Shown here in pieces: positions 8,938-23,167 of a stretch of 64,000 nucleotides of DNA. Position numbers and translations under genes: made by a program. The first letter of the stretch is position 1; each line of letters starts with the position of its first letter. This DNA is from Chroococcidiopsis sp. TS-821. Lineage in GTDB: Bacteria > Cyanobacteriota > Cyanobacteriia > Cyanobacteriales > Chroococcidiopsidaceae. The stretch spans positions 682,001-746,000 of the forward strand of contig NZ_MVDI01000001.1 in assembly GCF_002939305.1 (NCBI RefSeq), in the 5' to 3' direction. The notes under the pieces were generated by a model. That model was not told the origin of the DNA. It saw nothing but the letters and a program-made list of their open reading frames with translations, and ran no database searches.

Positions 8938-9423
8938 CTACTGCATAGCACCTACTAAGTAGTCGAAGTAAGAGCCAGCTTCTGAAGCATCTTCAGCAGA
9001 CATCATCGAAGTAGCAACGTTCTTCATTGCCCGAACGCTTTCAGCAACAGCTTCGATAGGAGTACCGAGCGACTTGTACATTTCGCGGACTCCAACAACA
9101 CCAATTTCTTCGATTGGAGTAACATCGCCAGCAACAACACCGTAGGTGATCAAGCGCAGGTAATAATCCATGTCGCGCAAGCAAGTTGCTGTCATTTCTT
9201 GACCGTAAGCGTTTCCGCCAGGAGAAACAACGTCAGGACGTTTTTGGAATAGTTGATCGCCGGCTTGCTTAACGATACGCTCGCGGTTGTCTGTTAGCGT
9301 TTGTGCAATGCGTAAACGACGCTCACCACTTGTAACAAAGGTTTTAATCCGATCTAGCTCGCCAGGGCTGAGGTAGCGAGCTTCGGCATCCGCATTCACG
9401 ATTGACTTCGTGACGATACTCAT
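8938..9423 (-). CDS. apcA: Allophycocyanin alpha subunit
   Basis: 161 residues with the canonical N-terminus [20 protein letters not shown] and the bilin-binding Cys in [19 protein letters not shown]. It pairs with ApcB to form the core trimers that absorb near 650 nm. A strong Shine-Dalgarno sequence (GGAGG on the minus strand, about nine bases before ATG) precedes it. It is the first gene of apcABC and is separated from apcE by a terminator and about 430 bases of leader or promoter. Confidence 0.98.
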   Translation of the reverse strand: MSIVTKSIVNADAEARYLSPGELDRIKTFVTSGERRLRIAQTLTDNRERIVKQAGDQLFQKRPDVVSPGGNAYGQEMTATCLRDMDYYLRLITYGVVAGDVTPIEEIGVVGVREMYKSLGTPIEAVAESVRAMKNVATSMMSAEDASEAGSYFDYLVGAMQ

Positions 9424-9854
9424 TAACCGATTCCTCCAAAAATTAATGAAACCAGGTTTTGTTTTGTTTCTCGTACTTACATTGGCAGTAAGTCCAAGCT
9501 GCTAGCTGTTATCTTGAGCAACTCAAGTATGGGATATTGCAATATCCCCGCTGCTAGTAGCAATTTACTCAACTTTTTGGATGCCACTATGCGGAATTCC
9601 GCTACATTTGTGTTCCAATTGGGGAGAGTTCCCAGCTTTTCCAAGGTGTTTTTTATAACATCTGCTGCTCGATCTGTTTTGACTTACCAGTGAGTTTACT
9701 GCTCTCGTCAAGACATCTACCAGTTACCCGCGTAACCAGAAATACATCAGCTTGCAGACACAGTTACCTTCCGCAAATATTTTGCGGCATTTGGTTCATC
9801 TTCTGAGTCACCTGTTAACAGTTTTTAACATTACTTTTCAGTTTTCCTGCGGAC
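9424..9854 (-). promoter_or_regulatory. apcA upstream region with two adjacent inverted repeats
   Basis: 430 bases with no gene. Two perfect inverted repeats lie side by side: CTTGAG-CAA-CTCAAG at 9513-9527, then an 18-base perfect palindrome GGGATATTGCAATATCCC at 9531-9548. They are about 90-125 bases upstream of the apcA start. They could be a protein-binding operator or, if transcribed, hairpins in a long 5' leader. No -10 or -35 box could be chosen with confidence. Confidence 0.55.
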
Positions 9855-9895
9855 AAAAACCTCTAACCCGTCATTTTCTTTTGACCGGTCAGAGG
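9855..9895 (-). terminator. Rho-independent terminator after apcE
   Basis: On the minus strand CCTCTGACCGGTCA pairs with TGACGGGTTAGAGG, with two internal mismatches, around a short A-rich loop. TTTTTG follows. It lies about 40 bases past the apcE stop, so apcE is at least partly transcribed separately from apcABC. Confidence 0.8.
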
Positions 9896-9936
9896 TTGAG
9901 TCGAATTATTTACTCAAAATGAGCTTTGCCGAGACT

Positions 9937-13710
<3,774 letters not shown>

Positions 13711-14949
13711 GTGGATATAGGCAGAGCGCCTGAGAAAAAAGATAAGTTTTGTTACTTTTCACATATGGATCGAGACATCAGTTCTGCCGTGCAGCGGCTA
13801 TACGACACGTATCCTTTTCCTCCAGAACCGCTTTTAGATAGCCCACCGCCTGGGTATAACTGGCGCTGGAATTGGACGGCAGCATACAATTTTTGTACAG
13901 GTCAAAAACCTGACAAGCAAGATATCCGCATTCTTGATGCAGGATGCGGTACAGGAGTAGGCACTGAGTATCTAGTGCACCTCAATCCTAGAGCTGCAGT
14001 TGTCGGGATTGATTTAAGTTCCGGCGCATTAGCTGTAGCGCGCGATCGCTGCGCGCGATCTGGTACCGACCGTCGCGTCGAATTTCATCATCTCAGCTTG
14101 TATGACGTCGCCCAGCTTTCAGGAGAGTTTGATTTCATTAACTGTGTAGGAGTATTGCACCATCTCGAAGATCCGATTCGAGGTATTCAAGCATTAGCCG
14201 CTAAACTCGCTCCTGGCGGTATAATGCACGTTTTTGTTTATGGAGAATTAGGGCGTTGGGAAATTCAGTTAATGCAAAAAGCGATCGCGCTTCTCCAACA
14301 CCAAGGTGATTACCAAGATGGCGTCTATATCGGACGAAAAATCTTTGCTGCTCTGCCAGACAATAATCGCCTTGTCAAACGCGAAAAAGAACGCTGGTCG
14401 CTAGAAAATCAGCGCGATGCAAATTTTGCGGATATGTACGTTCATCCTCAAGAAATTGACTACAATATCGAGACACTTTTTGAATTGATTGACGCTTCGG
14501 GTTTGGACTTTTTAGGTTTTTCCAATCCGAGTTATTGGCAATTAGAACGACTCGTAGGAAAAGAGCCAACGCTGATGCAACGTGCAAAAGGTTTAAGCGA
14601 TCGCGCCCGATATCGATTGATCGAATTGCTAGATCCTGAAGGCGCAACACACTACGAATTCTTTCTAGGGCGTCCTCCCTTACCTAAAGCCGACTGGTCA
14701 AACGATGAAACGCTACTTGCCGCTATTCCCGAACGTCATCCATGTATCGAAGGATGGGCAAGCCGTTGTTTATTCAACTACGACTACCAAATTGTGAACT
14801 TATCCGAAGCAGAATTTGAATTTCTGCAAGCTTGTGACGCCAATGCCCAACAAAAAACGGTAAGCGAGATTTTGTCTCAAGTCAAGCTAGAGTTAGCTAG
14901 CGCGCGATCGCTCTTGAAGTCTGGACTAATTATCTTAAACCCGAGTTAA
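13711..14949 (+). CDS. Class I SAM-dependent methyltransferase
   Basis: 412 residues. A Rossmann methyltransferase domain shows motif I (ILDAGCGTGVGTEYL), the acidic residue after strand 2 (VVGIDLSSGAL), and FDFINCVGVLHHLEDP for motifs III-IV. The C-terminal part (YDYQIVNLSEAEFEFLQACD, then SARSLLKSGLIIL) looks like a small winged-helix PqqD-type or methyltransferase-regulatory tail. The GTG start at 13711 has a good AGGAG site. An ATG at 13765 (MDRDISSAVQRLYDTYPFPPEP) matches the expected N-terminus of the family but has no Shine-Dalgarno sequence. It lies 90 bases upstream of atp1. The substrate is unknown. Confidence 0.8.
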   Translation: MDIGRAPEKKDKFCYFSHMDRDISSAVQRLYDTYPFPPEPLLDSPPPGYNWRWNWTAAYNFCTGQKPDKQDIRILDAGCGTGVGTEYLVHLNPRAAVVGIDLSSGALAVARDRCARSGTDRRVEFHHLSLYDVAQLSGEFDFINCVGVLHHLEDPIRGIQALAAKLAPGGIMHVFVYGELGRWEIQLMQKAIALLQHQGDYQDGVYIGRKIFAALPDNNRLVKREKERWSLENQRDANFADMYVHPQEIDYNIETLFELIDASGLDFLGFSNPSYWQLERLVGKEPTLMQRAKGLSDRARYRLIELLDPEGATHYEFFLGRPPLPKADWSNDETLLAAIPERHPCIEGWASRCLFNYDYQIVNLSEAEFEFLQACDANAQQKTVSEILSQVKLELASARSLLKSGLIILNPS

Positions 14950-15039
14950 TTGTTTTTTAAGTATTGTTACCGCAACGTGTTATGATTTCAACTGGCTCAT
15001 TAGAGTCAATTTAATCAACCGTAATGGTTTGCGTTTCCC

Positions 15040-15495
15040 GTGAACTTGGCAAACAACTCCTCAGAACCCGCACCTTCTCAGGGAGATCTCCCTACTGGTT
15101 TTGCTGCGTCAAAACCAAGCAACTCGATGCAAGAGTTTTATCAACTTTCACAAGAGTTGCTACTTTGGACTGTGGCATTGACAGGGATTATCTTTGTCTT
15201 TGTCTGGATATTTTATTCCCTCAACATTGCCTTGAACTATCTGATCGGGGCATGTACTGGTGTGGTTTACTTGAGGATGTTAGCAAGAGATGTAGAGCGA
15301 CTAGGCGGAGAAAAAAAGCAGTTGAGTAAAACTCGGTTAGCTTTACTAATTGGGTTAATTCTACTGGCAAGCCGGTGGAATCAACTGCAAATTTTGCCTA
15401 TATTTTTAGGTTTTCTCACCTACAAAGCTTCGCTGATCGTCTACGTACTACGGACGACATTTGTCTCTGGCTCTCGCAAAGTCGGGCAATCCTAG
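15040..15495 (+). CDS. atp1: ATP synthase subunit I (Atp1)
   Basis: 151 residues with a hydrophilic N-terminus and four hydrophobic segments in pairs ([78 protein letters not shown]). AtpI-type proteins are not part of the finished enzyme and help assemble the c-ring. The start is a GTG, because no ATG is available in frame. It opens the ATP synthase operon and ends 45 bases before atpB. Confidence 0.88.
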   Translation: MNLANNSSEPAPSQGDLPTGFAASKPSNSMQEFYQLSQELLLWTVALTGIIFVFVWIFYSLNIALNYLIGACTGVVYLRMLARDVERLGGEKKQLSKTRLALLIGLILLASRWNQLQILPIFLGFLTYKASLIVYVLRTTFVSGSRKVGQS

Positions 15496-15539
15496 AAGAG
15501 TCTTATTCTCAAAGCTTGGGGAATCCAGTTGAAGGGAAA

Positions 15540-16301
15540 ATGCTAAATATTTTGCACGTCGTCAACTTCGCTCACCTCGCCGAATTAGAAGTAGGTAAAC
15601 ACCTTTACTGGCAAATTGGCAATCTCAAAGTTCACGGTCAGGTCTTTTTGACCTCATGGTTTGTGATTGCGGTGTTGGTAATTGTGTCATTTGCCGCTAC
15701 AAGAAATATCAACCGAATCCCCCGCGGGCTACAGAACTTCATGGAGTATGCCCTAGAATTCATTCGGGATTTGGCAAAAAATCAAATCGGGGAAAAAGAG
15801 TATCGCCCGTGGGTGCCTTTTGTCGGCACTTTATTCTTGTTCATATTTGTGTCAAATTGGTCAGGTGCGCTTGTTCCTTTCCGGCTGATTCACTTACCCG
15901 AAGGCGAACTTGCCGCTCCCACCAGTGACATTAATACCACGGTGGCACTAGCTTTGCTGACATCCTTAGCATATTTCTACGCGGGATTCAGCAAAAAAGG
16001 GTTGGGATACTTTGGTAACTACGTGCAGCCTGTACCTTTTATGCTGCCGTTTAAAATTATCGAAGATTTTACCAAGCCCCTCTCCCTGAGCTTCCGATTG
16101 TTTGGTAACATCCTCGCGGATGAATTAGTCGTGGGAGTGCTGGTGTTACTCGTACCGCTGTTTGTTCCCTTGCCAGTAATGGCATTAGGTCTATTTACTA
16201 GTGCGATTCAGGCGCTGATCTTTGCTACGCTTGCCGCAGCTTACATCGGAGAAGCGATGGAAGACCACGGGCATGGTGAAGAACACGGGGAACACGCATA
16301 A
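15540..16301 (+). CDS. atpB: ATP synthase F0 subunit a
   Basis: 253 residues from the ATG at 15540, which follows a GAAGGG ribosome-binding site. The open frame extends further upstream but that part reads through atp1 in another frame. The proton-channel helix with the essential Arg is visible ([21 protein letters not shown]), as is the late helix [26 protein letters not shown]. The tail [11 protein letters not shown] is His-rich. The subunit forms the two half-channels against the c-ring. In cyanobacterial naming it is atpI. Confidence 0.96.
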   Translation: MLNILHVVNFAHLAELEVGKHLYWQIGNLKVHGQVFLTSWFVIAVLVIVSFAATRNINRIPRGLQNFMEYALEFIRDLAKNQIGEKEYRPWVPFVGTLFLFIFVSNWSGALVPFRLIHLPEGELAAPTSDINTTVALALLTSLAYFYAGFSKKGLGYFGNYVQPVPFMLPFKIIEDFTKPLSLSFRLFGNILADELVVGVLVLLVPLFVPLPVMALGLFTSAIQALIFATLAAAYIGEAMEDHGHGEEHGEHA

Positions 16302-16384
16302 ACCGAAGGACTAAGGAATGGAGATTAGAGACACCTAATAACCAAACCTAGCAATTGAGAGCAAGTCCAAAAATTCTTTTGTAA

Positions 16385-16660
<276 letters not shown>

Positions 16661-16676
16661 GCGAGTATTTGTCAAG

Positions 16677-16707
16677 TGTAGAGGCGTTTTTGACGAGCGT
16701 CTCTACA
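16677..16707 (+). terminator. Hairpin between atpE and the b' gene (partial terminator or mRNA stabiliser)
   Basis: TGTAGAGGCG pairs with CGTCTCTACA (ten pairs, one G-U) around an 11-base loop, followed by TTATTT. It starts 17 bases after the c-subunit stop, inside the operon. A weak U-tract argues for partial termination or 3'-end protection of atpE mRNA. The same sequence type also occurs as a dispersed cyanobacterial repeat, so a neutral insertion is possible. Confidence 0.55.
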
Positions 16708-16787
16708 TTATTTCGCTCATTACTTAAATACAACTCCTGCTCAACGAACTATCGCCCCTTAGAATGACATCAAAGGGGTATGAGACT

Positions 16788-17279
16788 ATGACACATTCAA
16801 TAATCTTACTCGCAGCAGAAACAGCAGGTAGAGAAGGCGGGCTATTTGATATCGACGCTACCCTGCCTTTGATGGCCATACAGTTTCTATTTTTGGTTTT
16901 GATTCTGAACGTGACTTTTTACAAGCCACTGAGCAAAGCAATTGACGAGCGGGACGAGTATATCCGTAAAAATCAATTGGATGCGCGAGAGCGCTTGTCA
17001 AAAGCTGAGCAACTAGCTGCACAATACGAGCAAGAACTCGCAACAGCCCGCCGACAGTCGCAACAAATCATCGCCGATGCTCAAGCAGAAGCTGAGAAAG
17101 TTGCCGCCGAAAAAATAGCAGCGGCACAACGCGAAGCACAAGCCCAGCGAGAACAAGCGGCTCAAGAGATCGAACAGCAAAAGCAAGAAGCCCTAGCATC
17201 GCTAGAGCAACAAGTTGACGCTTTGAGTCAACAAATTATGGAAAAACTGCTAGGGACGCAGCTTGTAAGTCAGCGTTAG
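16788..17279 (+). CDS. atpG: ATP synthase F0 subunit b'
   Basis: 163 residues from the ATG at 16788, preceded by AAAGGGG. An in-frame ATG at 16764 would add eight residues not usual for the family. One membrane helix follows [32 protein letters not shown], and then a long charged coiled coil. GLFDxDATLP is the b' signature. With subunit b it forms the heterodimeric peripheral stalk found in photosynthetic bacteria. Confidence 0.94.
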   Translation: MTHSIILLAAETAGREGGLFDIDATLPLMAIQFLFLVLILNVTFYKPLSKAIDERDEYIRKNQLDARERLSKAEQLAAQYEQELATARRQSQQIIADAQAEAEKVAAEKIAAAQREAQAQREQAAQEIEQQKQEALASLEQQVDALSQQIMEKLLGTQLVSQR

Positions 17280-17367
17280 TTGGAAACCAGATAAAAATTA
17301 GAGTAGAAGCTTGATGCCACGATTGGGATAGGCAATCATTTCATTAAGACAAACTCAAGCAGCGCAG

Positions 17368-17940
17368 ATGTGGACGGGTACAATGGAAACTTTTTTATTG
17401 TTGATGGCAGAAGCCAGCGCTGTGAATGCTGAATTGGCAGAAGGGAATCACGGTTTTGGGTTGAATTTCAATATTCTAGAAACAAACCTAATTAACCTGG
17501 CGATCATTATCGGCGTGCTGTTTTTCTTTGGGCGGAAAGTAGTCGGAAAAACGCTCAGCGATCGCCGCGAACGCATTGAAACCGCAATTGTCAGCGCGCA
17601 AAAGCGTGCAGCCGATGCCAAAGCAGCACTAGAAGAACAACAACAAAAGCTGGCTCAGGCACAAGCGGAAGCCGAAAAAATCCGCAAGAATGCCCAAGAA
17701 AACGCCAGAATTGCTAGAGAAAAAATCTTGGCAACCGCAGCAACTGATATTGAACGCATGAAAGAAACCGCAAGTCAAGACTTGAATGCGGAACGCGATC
17801 GCGCGATCGCCCAGTTGCGTCAACGAGTAGTCGCAATGGCACTGGAAAAAGTCGAATCCCAGTTAAAAACTGGTGTAGACAGTGAAACGCAGCAAAAGTT
17901 AATTGACCGCAGTATCGCGCTGTTGGGAGGTCGTTTATGA
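17368..17940 (+). CDS. atpF: ATP synthase F0 subunit b
   Basis: 190 residues. The N-terminal membrane helix ([22 protein letters not shown]) leads into [20 protein letters not shown], the family signature, and a long Ala/Glu/Gln coiled coil that reaches the top of F1. An ATG at 17383 is an alternative start. It overlaps the next gene by four bases (ATGA at 17937), which couples their translation. It pairs with b'. Confidence 0.95.
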   Translation: MWTGTMETFLLLMAEASAVNAELAEGNHGFGLNFNILETNLINLAIIIGVLFFFGRKVVGKTLSDRRERIETAIVSAQKRAADAKAALEEQQQKLAQAQAEAEKIRKNAQENARIAREKILATAATDIERMKETASQDLNAERDRAIAQLRQRVVAMALEKVESQLKTGVDSETQQKLIDRSIALLGGRL

Positions 17941-18491
17941 AAGGTGGCGCCACAACCCAAATCGTTGAGCCATATGCTCAGGCGCTCATGTCGGTTGCCC
18001 GTAAAAACAATTTGACTGAACAATTTGGTAACGACATACGCGCTTTACTCAACATTTTAGAGAATTCTGAGCAACTGCGTAACTTCTTAGCAAATCCATT
18101 TGTGAGAGCTGAGGATAAAAAAGCCGTATTGCAGCGCGTAGTTGGTGAAGAAATCAACCCGTATTTACGGAACTTCCTCATGCTGCTAGTAGACCGCAAA
18201 AGAATTCTTTTGTTAGAAGACATTTGCCAGCAGTTTTTGGCAATTCTCCGACAGTTAAATCAAACAGTTCTAGCCGAAGTGACTTCCGCAGTAGAGTTGA
18301 CGGAAGAACAGCAACAAGCCGTTCGCGAGAAAGTCATTGCTATGACGAACGCGCGTGAAGTCGAATTGAACATCAAAATCGATCCTGATTTGATTGGTGG
18401 TGTCATCATTAAAGTAGGCTCTCAAGTCTTTGATGCGAGTATCCGCGGTCAACTACGTCGCCTTTCCCTACGTCTGAGCGGTAGTGCCTAA
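17937..18491 (+). CDS. atpH: ATP synthase F1 subunit delta
   Basis: 184 residues. The N-terminal helical domain ([35 protein letters not shown]) and the C-terminal signature ([25 protein letters not shown]) are typical. It caps the alpha3-beta3 head and fixes the peripheral stalk. It begins inside the last codons of the b gene. Cyanobacterial name: atpD. Confidence 0.96.
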   Translation: MKGGATTQIVEPYAQALMSVARKNNLTEQFGNDIRALLNILENSEQLRNFLANPFVRAEDKKAVLQRVVGEEINPYLRNFLMLLVDRKRILLLEDICQQFLAILRQLNQTVLAEVTSAVELTEEQQQAVREKVIAMTNAREVELNIKIDPDLIGGVIIKVGSQVFDASIRGQLRRLSLRLSGSA

Positions 18492-18583
18492 AAAAGGAGT
18501 TAGGGACTAGAGTCTGACTCTTAAGCCGCAACTCCTAACTCATATTCATAACCTCGACATTCCTCAATACCCAAAATCTAAAA

Positions 18584-20101
18584 ATGATCAGCATTAGACC
18601 TGACGAAATTAGCAGCATTATTCAACAGCAAATTGAGCAGTACGACCAAGAAGTTAAAGTTGCTAACGTTGGTACGGTACTGCAAGTAGGAGACGGAATT
18701 GCCCGAATCTATGGCTTGGAAAAAGCCATGGCAGGAGAACTTTTAGAATTTGAAGATGGAACCGTTGGCGTGGCGCTGAACCTTGAAGAAGATAACGTAG
18801 GTGCAGTGCTAATTGGCGAAGGTCGCGAGATTCAAGAAGGGAGTTCCGTAACTGCAACTGGCAAAATTGCTCAAGTACCTGTAGGTGAAGCGATGATCGG
18901 GCGCGTCGTCGATGCATTAGGTCGCCCAATCGATGGAAAAGGAGATATTCAAACTTCTGAAAGCCGCTTGATTGAATCTCCTGCACCAGGGATCGTCGAC
19001 CGCCGTTCGGTTTATGAACCCTTACAAACAGGAATTACCGCGATCGATGCGATGATTCCCATCGGTCGAGGACAGCGCGAACTGATCATCGGCGATCGCC
19101 AAACCGGTAAAACCGCGATCGCTGTAGACACAATCCTTAACCAAAAAGGTGGCGACGTTATTTGCGTATACGTTGCGATCGGTCAGAAAGCTTCGACGGT
19201 AGCAAACGTCGTCAACGTGCTTCAAGAAAGAGGCGCGATGGAATACACGATCGTTGTTGCAGCAAATGCTAACGACCCAGCGCCATTACAGTGGCTAGCG
19301 CCGTATGTGGGAGCCAGTATGGCAGAGTACTTTATGTACAAAGGCAGAGCAACGCTCGTTATCTACGACGACCTTTCCAAGCAAGCTCAAGCTTATCGTC
19401 AAATGTCCTTACTCTTGCGCCGCCCGCCAGGTCGGGAAGCTTATCCAGGTGATGTCTTCTATCTCCACTCGCGCTTACTCGAAAGAGCCGCGAAACTCAA
19501 TGATGAACTTGGTGGAGGTAGTATGACCGCGCTCCCAATTATTGAAACGCAAGCTGGCGACGTATCAGCCTACATTCCGACAAACGTTATTTCGATTACA
19601 GACGGGCAAATTTTCCTGTCTGCTGACTTGTTTAACTCAGGTATTCGTCCAGCAATTAACCCTGGAATTTCAGTATCGCGCGTAGGTTCTGCTGCTCAAA
19701 CTAAAGCAATGAAGAAAGTTGCAGGTAAGCTAAAGCTCGAACTTGCGCAGTTTGACGACTTGCAAGCTTTTGCCCAGTTTGCCTCAGACTTAGATAAAGC
19801 AACACAAGACCAACTAGCCCGTGGTGAACGTTTGCGCGAACTGTTGAAACAGCCGCAGTACTCGCCACTAGCCGTGTACGAACAAGTCGCGATTCTTTAT
19901 GCGGGGATCAACGGCTATCTTGATGATATTGCAGCGGATAAGGTTACAAGCTTTACCAAAGGTCTGCGCGAATATTTAAAAACAAGTAAGCCGCAATATG
20001 GCGAAATTGTTCAGAGAGAAAAGCAGTTGACCGATGATGCAGAAAAGCTACTCAAAGAAGCACTAACAGAGTACAAACAAACTTTCTTGGCAGCTGTCTA
20101 A
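18584..20101 (+). CDS. atpA: ATP synthase F1 subunit alpha
   Basis: 505 residues, the normal length. The nucleotide-binding P-loop GDRQTGKTA, the conserved [15 protein letters not shown] and the late signature [17 protein letters not shown] are present. It provides the non-catalytic nucleotide sites of the F1 head. The beta (atpB in plastid naming) and epsilon genes are not in the window, which is the usual cyanobacterial split. Confidence 0.98.
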   Translation: MISIRPDEISSIIQQQIEQYDQEVKVANVGTVLQVGDGIARIYGLEKAMAGELLEFEDGTVGVALNLEEDNVGAVLIGEGREIQEGSSVTATGKIAQVPVGEAMIGRVVDALGRPIDGKGDIQTSESRLIESPAPGIVDRRSVYEPLQTGITAIDAMIPIGRGQRELIIGDRQTGKTAIAVDTILNQKGGDVICVYVAIGQKASTVANVVNVLQERGAMEYTIVVAANANDPAPLQWLAPYVGASMAEYFMYKGRATLVIYDDLSKQAQAYRQMSLLLRRPPGREAYPGDVFYLHSRLLERAAKLNDELGGGSMTALPIIETQAGDVSAYIPTNVISITDGQIFLSADLFNSGIRPAINPGISVSRVGSAAQTKAMKKVAGKLKLELAQFDDLQAFAQFASDLDKATQDQLARGERLRELLKQPQYSPLAVYEQVAILYAGINGYLDDIAADKVTSFTKGLREYLKTSKPQYGEIVQREKQLTDDAEKLLKEALTEYKQTFLAAV

Positions 20102-20242
20102 TTTGAAGGGTTGGGGGTCGGAGGTCAGAGAATTTAATGAAAGTGAAAGCGATAGCAGCGATCGCGTGTATTTTCGCTTAACCCCAATCCCTAACCCCCT
20201 GAATCCTAGTCTCTGTAACGACAACTGAGAATTGAGAAAACT

Positions 20243-21190
20243 ATGGCTAATCTAAAAGCAATTCGCGATCGCATTCAGTCGGTCAAGAATACTCAAAAAA
20301 TTACAGAAGCCATGCGTCTCGTGGCAGCAGCGCGGGTACGTCGCGCACAAGAACAGGTAACGGCAACTCGTCCGTTCGCGGATCGTTTAGCACAAGTACT
20401 TTATAACCTACAAGGTCGGTTGCGCTTTGAAGATGTAGATTTACCGCTATTAAAAAAACGTGAAGTTCAATCAGTAGGACTATTAGTGATTGCAGGCGAT
20501 CGCGGCTTGTGTGGTTCCTATAACACAAACGTTATTCGCCGTGCTGAAAATCGCGCCAAAGAACTTAAAGCCGAAGGTTTGGACTACAAATACGTTTTAG
20601 TTGGACGTAAAGCGATTCAATACTTCCAACGACGCGACCAACCGATTGACGCAACCTACACAGGCTTAGAGCAAATTCCCACTGCTGCAGAGGCTTCGAG
20701 CATTGCCGATGAACTGCTTTCCCTCTTCTTATCTGAGAGTGTAGACCGCGTTGAGCTAATCTATACTAAATTTGTTTCCTTAGTCAGTTCTAGACCAGTA
20801 GTACAAACATTACTACCACTCGATGCGCAAGGCTTAGAAACCGCAGATGACGAAATCTTCCGTTTAACCACGCGCGGCGGTGAATTTGAGGTAGAACGCC
20901 AAAAAGTCAGCACAACTGTTCGTAGCTTCCCGCGCGATATGCTCTTTGAGCAAGACCCCGTGCAAATCCTCGATGCTTTACTTCCGCTTTACCTCAACAA
21001 CCAACTTTTACGCGCACTACAAGAAGCCGCAGCCAGCGAACTTGCAGCCAGAATGACCGCGATGAATAACGCTAGCGATAATGCTAGCGAACTTATTGAT
21101 ACCCTGACGCTGTCATACAATAAAGCACGCCAAGCTGCAATTACACAAGAAATTCTCGAAGTTGTTGGCGGTGCACAAGCACTAGGATAA
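20243..21190 (+). CDS. atpC: ATP synthase F1 subunit gamma
   Basis: 315 residues. N- and C-terminal coiled-coil segments are visible ([29 protein letters not shown] and [34 protein letters not shown]). The central region has the extra insertion of about 30-40 residues found in photosynthetic gamma subunits (around [23 protein letters not shown]). The two redox cysteines of plant gamma are absent, as in other cyanobacteria. It is the last gene of the operon. Confidence 0.97.
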   Translation: MANLKAIRDRIQSVKNTQKITEAMRLVAAARVRRAQEQVTATRPFADRLAQVLYNLQGRLRFEDVDLPLLKKREVQSVGLLVIAGDRGLCGSYNTNVIRRAENRAKELKAEGLDYKYVLVGRKAIQYFQRRDQPIDATYTGLEQIPTAAEASSIADELLSLFLSESVDRVELIYTKFVSLVSSRPVVQTLLPLDAQGLETADDEIFRLTTRGGEFEVERQKVSTTVRSFPRDMLFEQDPVQILDALLPLYLNNQLLRALQEAAASELAARMTAMNNASDNASELIDTLTLSYNKARQAAITQEILEVVGGAQALG

Positions 21191-21303
21191 AAGATAAGTT
21201 CAAGGTTAGTGGAAAGAAACGCTCTAACCTCCGACTCCTGACCCCGACTTCTCATAACTTGTCAATTCCCATTTAGCTAATTATAATGAGAATATAGACG
21301 CAC

Positions 21304-21689
21304 GGGGCTGTAATGGTTTCGACGTGGTGGCGAACGCTGCTCTGTGATGCAGGTCGAGAGTGAGTCTTCTCTCGTTAATACCGGGCTCGAAAAAAAGTAA
21401 CTGCGAACAACATCGTTCCTTTTGCTCGTAAGCAAGCTCTAGTAGCTGCCTAATAATCTCTCAAAGATTCGAGCGTCTGTAGTCTGACTCCGTTAAGGGC
21501 TGCAGACCAACCCCCAACGGATGCCCTAGCGAAGTTTCTCTGGTTATTCGCTAGCTAAGACTTAACCAGTGCATCCTACCACTCGGGATAATGAGTGGTT
21601 CCCGCCTTGAGGATCAGAAAGGCTAAGCCTGTGAATGAACGGAGGGCTAATACCCATTACGGACGGCAGTTCGATCCTGCCCAGCTCCA
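21304..21689 (+). ncRNA. ssrA: tmRNA
   Basis: One-piece tmRNA of about 386 nt. The 5' GGGGCTG pairs with 3' CAGCTCC to form the tRNA-like acceptor stem. GTTCGATCCTGCC forms the T-arm, and the discriminator A is at 21689. CCA is not encoded. The resume codon is GCG at 21403. The tag reads ANNIVPFARKQALVAA with stop TAA at 21451. It frees stalled ribosomes and marks the product for proteolysis. The tag differs from the Anabaena form, as I recall it, at two positions. Confidence 0.95.
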
Positions 21690-21704
21690 TTGATAAGCTT
21701 TTGA

Positions 21705-21739
21705 AAGTCTACCTTGGGTGTTAAGGCAGACTTTTTTTT
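21705..21739 (+). terminator. Rho-independent terminator after ssrA
   Basis: AAGTCTACCTT pairs with AAGGCAGACTT, with one internal mismatch, followed by eight T. It lies 16 bases after the tmRNA end. Confidence 0.88.
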
Positions 21740-22171
21740 ATGTTTATGATTTTATATAAAAAGCTTAGGGAAATTAGTAGTAAAAGACACTGTAATAAAC
21801 GGCTTGTTGGCTTACTAATTGTATAGAAAATCTAGACAAAAGTTATTAAGTCAGAAAAAGCTCAAATCCAAATCTGAAGCCGTGAAATCTAGTCATGTCT
21901 TTTTGCTGTAGTGCAAGCACAAGCGCTTTGGCTCGGAGTTGAGGCTTGCCCCCAAATTCCCTAGCGGTAGGTTTTGAATAGGAAACTTGGCAGCTTTCAG
22001 CCTCAATTTTAGGAAAAAAACAAGGAAGAACTTTTATATACAAGGTTGAAGCGTAAATTTGTCAGAAGTGCAAGTACTTTATTAAGACATAGCGAGGACA
22101 TGGATTTACACATATGACCATTCTGACAAAGTAACTTGGCAAAAGTTAATTTATACAAGCTCAGTAAATCT
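21740..22171. other. Intergenic region between ssrA and the rhodanese gene
   Basis: About 430 bases. The first 100 are AT-rich. The central part (about 21850-22040) is more GC-balanced and open on the minus strand for 65 codons, but the translation resembles no family I know and lacks a ribosome-binding site. I see no RNA gene or recognisable mobile element. The promoter of the following block may lie here. Confidence 0.4.
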
Positions 22172-23050
22172 ATGGAAACCAAACCCTTAATCTCGCCGCA
22201 AGAACTAGCAAATCTTTTAGAGCAAAACTCAGTTGTTGTTCTAGATACTCGCGCACCTGAAGAGTACGCTGCGGCGCATATTCCTCAAGCAGTCAACTTA
22301 CGAGAGATCTTTACTTACCTAGCAACTTCTACCCCTGAAGGATTAAATAGCATGCGATCGCAATTTACTGAACTTTTAGGGGCAGCAGGAATCTCTGGTA
22401 CAGAGCATATCATTATCTATGAAGATGCACTAAATACGGGTTACGGACAATCGTGTCGAGGATACTTTTTATTAAGATACTTCGGCTGTCCTCGAGTTTC
22501 CGTATTACACGGGGGTTATCAAGCATGGCTAGCAGCGGGCTTACCAACGACAACAGAAATACCCGCGACCGAGAAGAAAAGTTTTGTCACTCACGAAATT
22601 GATTCTTCCATCATGGTAACGACAGTAGAAATGCTGCAAGCTTTAGATAATCCAGCGATTGTCAAACTTGACGTCAGAGATGCAGATGAATGGCGAGGAG
22701 AAAGTTCTTCACCTTATGGTGTAGACTTTTGCCCGCGTAAAGGTAGAATTCCTGGCGCGGTTTGGATCGAGTGGTATCGGATGATGGAATCCGATGCAAA
22801 AACTCCAATGTTCCGTCCTACTCATGAGATTCTGGAAATTTGTCGAGAAGTCGGTATCACTCCTGACTCAACAGTATACGTATACTGCTTTAAAGGATCG
22901 CGGGCATCAAATACACTGATTGCGTTGAAAGAAGCTGGAATCAAAGACGTACGCAACTATTTTGCTTCTTGGAATGAATGGTCGCGCGATCCGTCACTAC
23001 CAATTGAAACAGGGGAACCAAGCCAAAGCAAGATTCCTACGCAAGTTTAA
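22172..23050 (+). CDS. Thiosulfate/mercaptopyruvate sulfurtransferase (tandem rhodanese)
   Basis: 292 residues from the ATG at 22172; a TTG at 22136 would add 12 residues. Two rhodanese domains are seen. The first (VVVLDTRAPEEYAAAHIPQAVNLRE) is presumably structural and lacks the catalytic loop. The second has VKLDVRDADEW and the active-site loop CFKGSRAS. Enzymes of this family move sulfane sulfur from thiosulfate or 3-mercaptopyruvate to acceptors such as cyanide. It is the first gene of a same-strand block that ends in a cyanase gene, which makes cyanide or thiocyanate chemistry worth considering. Confidence 0.88.
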   Translation: METKPLISPQELANLLEQNSVVVLDTRAPEEYAAAHIPQAVNLREIFTYLATSTPEGLNSMRSQFTELLGAAGISGTEHIIIYEDALNTGYGQSCRGYFLLRYFGCPRVSVLHGGYQAWLAAGLPTTTEIPATEKKSFVTHEIDSSIMVTTVEMLQALDNPAIVKLDVRDADEWRGESSSPYGVDFCPRKGRIPGAVWIEWYRMMESDAKTPMFRPTHEILEICREVGITPDSTVYVYCFKGSRASNTLIALKEAGIKDVRNYFASWNEWSRDPSLPIETGEPSQSKIPTQV

Positions 23051-23167
23051 ATTTAGTGCAGAAAGCTAAGCGTTTTTGAAGCAAAGAGCTTGTATTACGT
23101 AGCACAATTTACTGTTTTCTACAATTGCCTCTGATTGAATTAGATAGAACGTTCTATTTAAATACCA

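Noticed and set aside
15375-15539. Upstream extension of the atpB frame
   Set aside because: It overlaps atp1 in another phase, and the ATG at 15540 has a GAAGGG ribosome-binding site and the expected subunit a N-terminus.
21846-22043. Minus-strand 65-codon frame between ssrA and the rhodanese gene
   Set aside because: No ribosome-binding site and no recognisable motif; possibly an old insertion remnant, but not supportable from sequence alone.
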